NCBI RefSeq assembly: GCF_001509485.1
Contig: NZ_LLZI01000146.1
Location: 15,086 to 79,085, forward strand
Origin: Streptomyces sp. NRRL F-4489
Lineage (GTDB): Bacteria; Actinomycetota; Actinomycetes; Streptomycetales; Streptomycetaceae
Length of the DNA: 64,000 nucleotides
Direction of reading: 5' to 3'
Part shown: positions 60,601 through 64,000 of the stretch, in pieces
How the letters are laid out: each line of letters begins with the position of its first letter
How positions within the stretch are numbered: the stretch's first letter is position 1
Notes under the pieces: generated by a model
What the model was told of the DNA's origin: nothing
What the model saw: the letters and a program-made list of their open reading frames with translations, nothing else
The model's database searches: none
Program-made: the position numbers and the translations under genes

Positions 60601-61107
60601 CTACGCGGGCAGCGCCCCCAGCCAGTCCGGCAGCTCCTCCCGCACGGACACCCCGAGCGCCGAGACCAGCGCGTCCGCCGGCGTGGGCACGAACGGCCGC
60701 CGGAGCAGCCGCATCCCCGCCTGCTCCGGCGTCCGGTCGGCCTTGCGGTGGTTGTCCTCCGCACAGGAAGCGACGGTATTCAGCCAGGTGTCCCCGCCGC
60801 CGTGCGACCGCGGCACCACGTGGTCCACGGTCGTCGCCCGCTTCCCGCAGTACGCGCACCGGTGCTGGTCACGCACCAGCACCCCGCGCCGCGACCACGG
60901 CGCCTGTCTTCGGAACGGCACCCGGACGTACCGGCTCAGCCTGATCACCCGCGGCACCGGCACGTCCACCGACGCCGCCCGGATCCGCAGGCCCGGGTGG
61001 GCGTGTTCGACGACCGCCTTGTCCTGCATGACCAGCACCACCGCGCGCCGCAGCGACACCGTCGCCAGCGGCTCGAAGCTCGCATTCAGCACCAGCGTCT
61101 CGCGCAT
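60601..61107 (-). CDS. HNH endonuclease
   Basis: A 168-aa HNH nuclease. The HNH core is RDQHRCAYCGKRATTVDHVVPRSHGGGDTWLNTVASCAEDNHRKADRTP, with CxxC and a later Cys and His for zinc. The N-terminal VLNASFEPLATVSLRRAVVLVMQDKAVV is typical of a conserved actinobacterial HNH group whose role in the cell is unknown; it is not next to a methyltransferase, so restriction is unlikely. GGAGG eight bases before the ATG fixes the start. Confidence 0.9.
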   Translation of the reverse strand: MRETLVLNASFEPLATVSLRRAVVLVMQDKAVVEHAHPGLRIRAASVDVPVPRVIRLSRYVRVPFRRQAPWSRRGVLVRDQHRCAYCGKRATTVDHVVPRSHGGGDTWLNTVASCAEDNHRKADRTPEQAGMRLLRRPFVPTPADALVSALGVSVREELPDWLGALPA

Positions 61108-61527
61108 CCCGTCCACCTCCCGGACCCCGATCGCCCTCGTGGCGAAGTGGCTCCACTGTGCAGGGGCAGGTATTCCCCGGACAACGCAATTTCCTTGTGC
61201 CGCAAGGGAGATGGCGGGTGAACAGAGCATGAACGAGGGATGGCGCGGACCGCGGGCGGACGCCCGCCGCGCGCGGACGGAAAGGGTGCGCTCCGGGTCC
61301 CGGCCCCCGTGACACGGAACCCGGAGCGAACGGCGGCCGGCGCGGACGCCCCGTGCGTACGGGCTCCGGCGAGCGCGGGCGCACACACCAGCGCCCCGGC
61401 GCTCCCGCCACGCGGTACCGGCCGCCCGCCACCTCGCGGAGGCGGCGGTACGACCACCACTGTGCGTGCCGGAAACACCGGGGCGCAACGCATTTCCCCG
61501 GCCGCGGCGAACGGCCGGGCCGGGCCG
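61108..61527. other. Intergenic region between HNH and PEBP genes
   Basis: A 420-base gap on a strand where both neighbours run leftward. It holds the HNH gene promoter. An AT-richer patch at 61180-61210 contains the dyad CCTTG-TGCCG-CAAGG, and a GTTCACCCGCC (PHO-box-like, single) lies on the reverse strand near 61218. No coding frame is convincing. Confidence 0.5.
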
Positions 61528-62064
61528 CTAGCCGGCGGCCACCTCGTACTCACCGATCAGCTGCGCCCGCCCGAGCGTGTGGAAGCGCAGGTTGAAGCCG
61601 ACCACCGCGGGTGAGGCGTCCGCGTCCGGCCCGAGCTTCTCCTGGTCCACCGCGTACACGGTGAAGACGTAGCGGTGCGGACCGTCCCCGGGCGGCGGCG
61701 CCGCGCCCCCGAAGTCCCGCGTCCCGTAGTCGTTGCGGACGTGCACGACCCCCTCCGGCAGCCCCTTCATCTCACCGCTGCCCGCACCCGCCGGCAGCTC
61801 GGTCACCGACGCCGGGATATCGAACACCACCCAGTGCCAGAAGCCGCTGCCGGTCGGCGCGTCCGGATCGAAGCAGGTGACGGCGTAGCTCCTGGTCCCC
61901 TCCGGAGCGCCCTCCCAGCGCAGCTGCGGGGAGCGGTTCCCCTCGGCGTACACCTGCTCGGGCCGCAGCGTCCCGCCGGGCTCCACCTCCTCGCTGACCA
62001 CCGTGAACTCCGGTACCGGCGGGTGGAAATCGTGGGGGAGCGGCCGCCGCTTCAGCTCGGACAC
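61528..62064 (-). CDS. YbhB/YbcL (PEBP) family protein
   Basis: A 178-aa phosphatidylethanolamine-binding-protein fold: CFDPDAPTGSGFWHWVVFDIPA, the ligand-pocket motif; GTRDFGGAAPPPGDGPHRYVFTVYAVD, the second motif. No signal peptide, so cytoplasmic. The GTG start has AGGAGGT upstream. The ligand is unknown; some relatives affect kinase signalling. Spo0M lies upstream on the same strand, 43 bases away, so they may be cotranscribed. Confidence 0.92.
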   Translation of the reverse strand: MSELKRRPLPHDFHPPVPEFTVVSEEVEPGGTLRPEQVYAEGNRSPQLRWEGAPEGTRSYAVTCFDPDAPTGSGFWHWVVFDIPASVTELPAGAGSGEMKGLPEGVVHVRNDYGTRDFGGAAPPPGDGPHRYVFTVYAVDQEKLGPDADASPAVVGFNLRFHTLGRAQLIGEYEVAAG

Positions 62065-62107
62065 CTGAAGACCTCCTGGTCGTTTGCCGACACTTCGTCC
62101 GGCCAGG

Positions 62108-62890
62108 TTAGAGCCAGTTCCGCCGCCCGCCGACCTCGGCCAGCCACTGGTTCAGATACGCCGCCCAGTCGGTCCCCTCGAAGTCGTACAACCCCACCGT
62201 GAACGACCGGTAGGTGTCCGACCCCTCGCTGAACAGCCCCGGCTTCTTGTCCATCTCCAGTACGACGTCCATCTCCCGCTCGTCCGCCACGAACGACAGC
62301 TCCACCTGGCTCAGCCCCCGGTACTGCGGCGGCGCGGCGAACTCGATCTCCTGGTAGAACGGCAGCCGCTGCCGCGTCCCGTGGATCCGCCCCTGCTCCA
62401 GATCGGCCGACAGGAAGCGGAACCCCAGCCGCCCGAACGCGTCCAGGACCGCCTGCTGCGCCGGCAGCGGGTGGACGTGCACCGGATCGAGATCACCGGA
62501 GTCCACCGCCCGCGCGATCGCCAGCTCCGTCGCCACCCCCACGTCCATCCCGTGCAGCGGCTGCCCCATGAAGGTGGTCACCGGCGTCTCCCACGGGATC
62601 TCCAGCCCGAACGGCACCGTGTGCACCGCCCCGGCCTGCACCTCGAACGCCCCGCCCAGCCGCACCCGGGTGAACTCGACGTCCCGCACGACCTCCCCGT
62701 CCCCGTGCTCGGCCTCCACCCGCGCCTGCAGCCCGACCGACAGCCCCTGGATCGCCTGCGGCACCGACCCGCCCTGGATCCGCACCTCCCCCTGCACCAC
62801 GCCCCCGGGGACCACGTTCTCCTCGAAGAGCACCGTCTCCACGGTCGCGCCCCCGGCCCCCAGACTCGCCAGCAGCTTCTTGAACCCCAT
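62108..62890 (-). CDS. spo0M: Spo0M-like sporulation control protein
   Basis: A 260-aa arrestin-fold protein of the Spo0M family: [41 protein letters not shown] at the start, [87 protein letters not shown] in the middle. In Bacillus it adjusts sporulation entry and cytoskeletal location; here a role in hyphal development is possible. The ATG follows GGGGAGGACGAC. Probably cotranscribed with the PEBP gene. Confidence 0.92.
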   Translation of the reverse strand: MGFKKLLASLGAGGATVETVLFEENVVPGGVVQGEVRIQGGSVPQAIQGLSVGLQARVEAEHGDGEVVRDVEFTRVRLGGAFEVQAGAVHTVPFGLEIPWETPVTTFMGQPLHGMDVGVATELAIARAVDSGDLDPVHVHPLPAQQAVLDAFGRLGFRFLSADLEQGRIHGTRQRLPFYQEIEFAAPPQYRGLSQVELSFVADEREMDVVLEMDKKPGLFSEGSDTYRSFTVGLYDFEGTDWAAYLNQWLAEVGGRRNWL

Positions 62891-63048
62891 GTCGTCCTCC
62901 CCGGGCGCGCCCCGCGCACCCCTACAGCCGGCCGAACCGATCACCGCCCGATCCTGGCGCACCCGAAGCGATCACCCCAACACCGCCCCCGCACCCACGG
63001 AAACCGGCCGCCCGGACCACCGTCCCCCCTCCACTACGCTCGGAACGC

Positions 63049-63699
63049 ATGACTGACGGACCGGACCGCACCCCCCTCCCGCGCGACTTCTTCGACCGCC
63101 CCGTCCTGGAGGTCGCCCCGGACCTGCTCGGCCGCACCCTGGTACGCCACAGCCCCGACGGCCCCATCGAGCTCCGCCTCACCGAGGTCGAGGCGTACGC
63201 CGGCGAGATCGACCCCGGCTCCCACGCCTACCGCGGCCGCACCGCCCGCAACGCCACGATGTTCGGCCCGCCCGGCCACGCGTACGTCTACTTCATCTAC
63301 GGCATGTGGTTCAGCATCAACCTGGTGTGCGGCCCCGAGGGCATGGCCAGCGCGGTGCTGCTGCGCGCCGGCGAGGTCCTCACCGGTACGCCGCTGGCCG
63401 CCGCCCGCCGCCCCAAGGCCCGCTCCACCAACGAGCTGGCCAAGGGCCCGGCCCGGCTGGCCACCGCCCTGGACATCGACCGCTCCCTGGACGGCATCGA
63501 CGTCTGCGCCCGGAACGGCAGCCCGATCACGATCCTGCACGGCACCCCGGCCCCCGGCGCCCAGGTGCGCAACGGCCCCCGCACCGGCGTCGGCGGCGAC
63601 GGCGCCGACCACCCCTGGCGCTACTGGATCGACGGCGACCCCACCGTCAGCCCCTACCGCCCCCACGTGCCCAGGCGCCGCTCCACCCCGAGTTCTTGA
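63049..63699 (+). CDS. 3-methyladenine DNA glycosylase (AAG/Mpg family)
   Basis: A 216-aa base-excision repair enzyme that removes alkylated purines. AAG features are [81 protein letters not shown], including the catalytic Glu in TEVEAY. A C-terminal [16 protein letters not shown] completes the domain. Its stop codon lies inside the -35 box of the first promoter of the rRNA region. Confidence 0.94.
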   Translation: MTDGPDRTPLPRDFFDRPVLEVAPDLLGRTLVRHSPDGPIELRLTEVEAYAGEIDPGSHAYRGRTARNATMFGPPGHAYVYFIYGMWFSINLVCGPEGMASAVLLRAGEVLTGTPLAAARRPKARSTNELAKGPARLATALDIDRSLDGIDVCARNGSPITILHGTPAPGAQVRNGPRTGVGGDGADHPWRYWIDGDPTVSPYRPHVPRRRSTPSS

Positions 63700-64000
63700 C
63701 TCCGGCCCGCCGAGCGTCTAACGTAGCCCGAGCCGCTGGACAGAGGCAGCGCTATCTGCGTTGCCTGAAGCGGTACATCCACTACTTCGCACGACTCCCT
63801 GACGGGTCTCCTTCGGCATTGCCGAAATCCGACCCGGTCCGGCTCGATTATGAGCCGCCAGGAAAAGCCGCTAAAGTAGTGACCACGCCGAAAGGCGAAA
63901 ACCTCCGACGAAAATCGGAACCGAATTCGAACCACCCGCGGCTCACCGAGCGGCGGACCGGGAACGAAAAAGGATCTGATAAAGTCGGAACCGCGAGAAA
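63696..64000 (+). promoter_or_regulatory. Multiple promoter and leader region of an rRNA operon (genes beyond the edge)
   Basis: TTGACT (63696-63701) and TAACGT (63719-63724), separated by 17 bases, form a near-consensus HrdB promoter. Two more TAAAGT boxes lie at 63872-63877 and 63980-63985, the latter in CTGATAAAGTCGGAACCGC, a sequence I associate with Streptomyces rrn leaders. The whole 300 bases is AT-richer and has no open frame. The 16S gene itself would start to the right of the window. Confidence 0.65.

Noticed and set aside
60601..61107. Homing endonuclease or restriction system from the HNH gene
   Set aside because: No intron, intein or methyltransferase neighbours; it belongs to a conserved stand-alone actinobacterial group.
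61218..61228. PHO box upstream of the HNH nuclease gene
   Set aside because: Only a single GTTCACC core without an adjacent 11-bp repeat, and not conserved in spacing with the start codon.

Overview
The window is a very GC-rich, gene-dense actinobacterial chromosome segment that reads as Streptomyces core genome. Pointers are GTG/TTG starts, chaplins, an LAETG surface protein, an ectoine cluster, a Gbn-type nucleoid protein, Spo0M, an Rv1747-like FHA-ABC exporter, InhA-type FabI and an rRNA-operon promoter region at the right edge. Gene content and order match, from memory, the S. coelicolor block from about SCO1864 (ectA) down to SCO1792. No insertion sequence, prophage, CRISPR array or tRNA gene was seen.

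Layout. 1-1065: start of the ectoine operon (ectA, partial ectB, leftward). 1576-3943: an amidohydrolase and an LAETG-anchored secreted protein. 4049-13670: a leftward, tightly overlapping cobalamin operon (cobD-cobQ-chelatase-cobO-cobB-cobE/cbiX-cobC) behind a cobalamin riboswitch. It carries late corrin steps only: no cobN and no corrin methyltransferases. 13834-15459: low-affinity phosphate transporter, a small membrane partner and two adjacent PHO-box repeats. 15527-19916: GH25 lysozyme, class II aldolase, alpha/beta hydrolase and an unknown protein. 20093-21776: ABC-F protein preceded by an apparently leaderless 8-codon upstream ORF. 22141-24116: Gbn-like protein, crotonase homologue and a P10-like protein. 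24346-26729: five-gene Asp23/AmaP envelope operon.

26810-31715 (leftward): SDR, GH15 glucanohydrolase, SURF1, zinc-ribbon protein and a DEDDh exonuclease with a BRCT domain. 31932-33643: sterol-desaturase-like and YhhN proteins. 33688-39774: subtilase, DUF485/acetate symporter pair, moaA and small proteins. 39992-43080: tyrS divergent from fabG-fabI. 43191-46759: GntR regulator and divergent MFS exporter with an operator over its promoter, two tiny proteins and a SixA-type phosphatase. 47000-51332: serB and the FHA-ABC exporter. 51427-55454: SLT transglycosylase, nitroreductase and a GAF kinase/NarL regulator pair. 55649-56308: two chaplins. 56440-60556: ABC ATPase, NfeD-SPFH membrane pair and a TauE permease. 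60601-63699: HNH nuclease, PEBP, Spo0M and Mpg glycosylase. 63696-64000: promoters of an rRNA operon lying just outside the window.

The most notable signals beyond routine annotation are regulatory: the upstream ORF of the ABC-F gene, GATC clusters before the GATC-binding protein gene, a repressor-type palindrome on a leaderless MFS promoter, triple CCCTATA elements before a two-component system, and the loss of early cobalamin genes with a CobE-CbiX fusion. Family assignments were made by reading motifs; no database search was possible.
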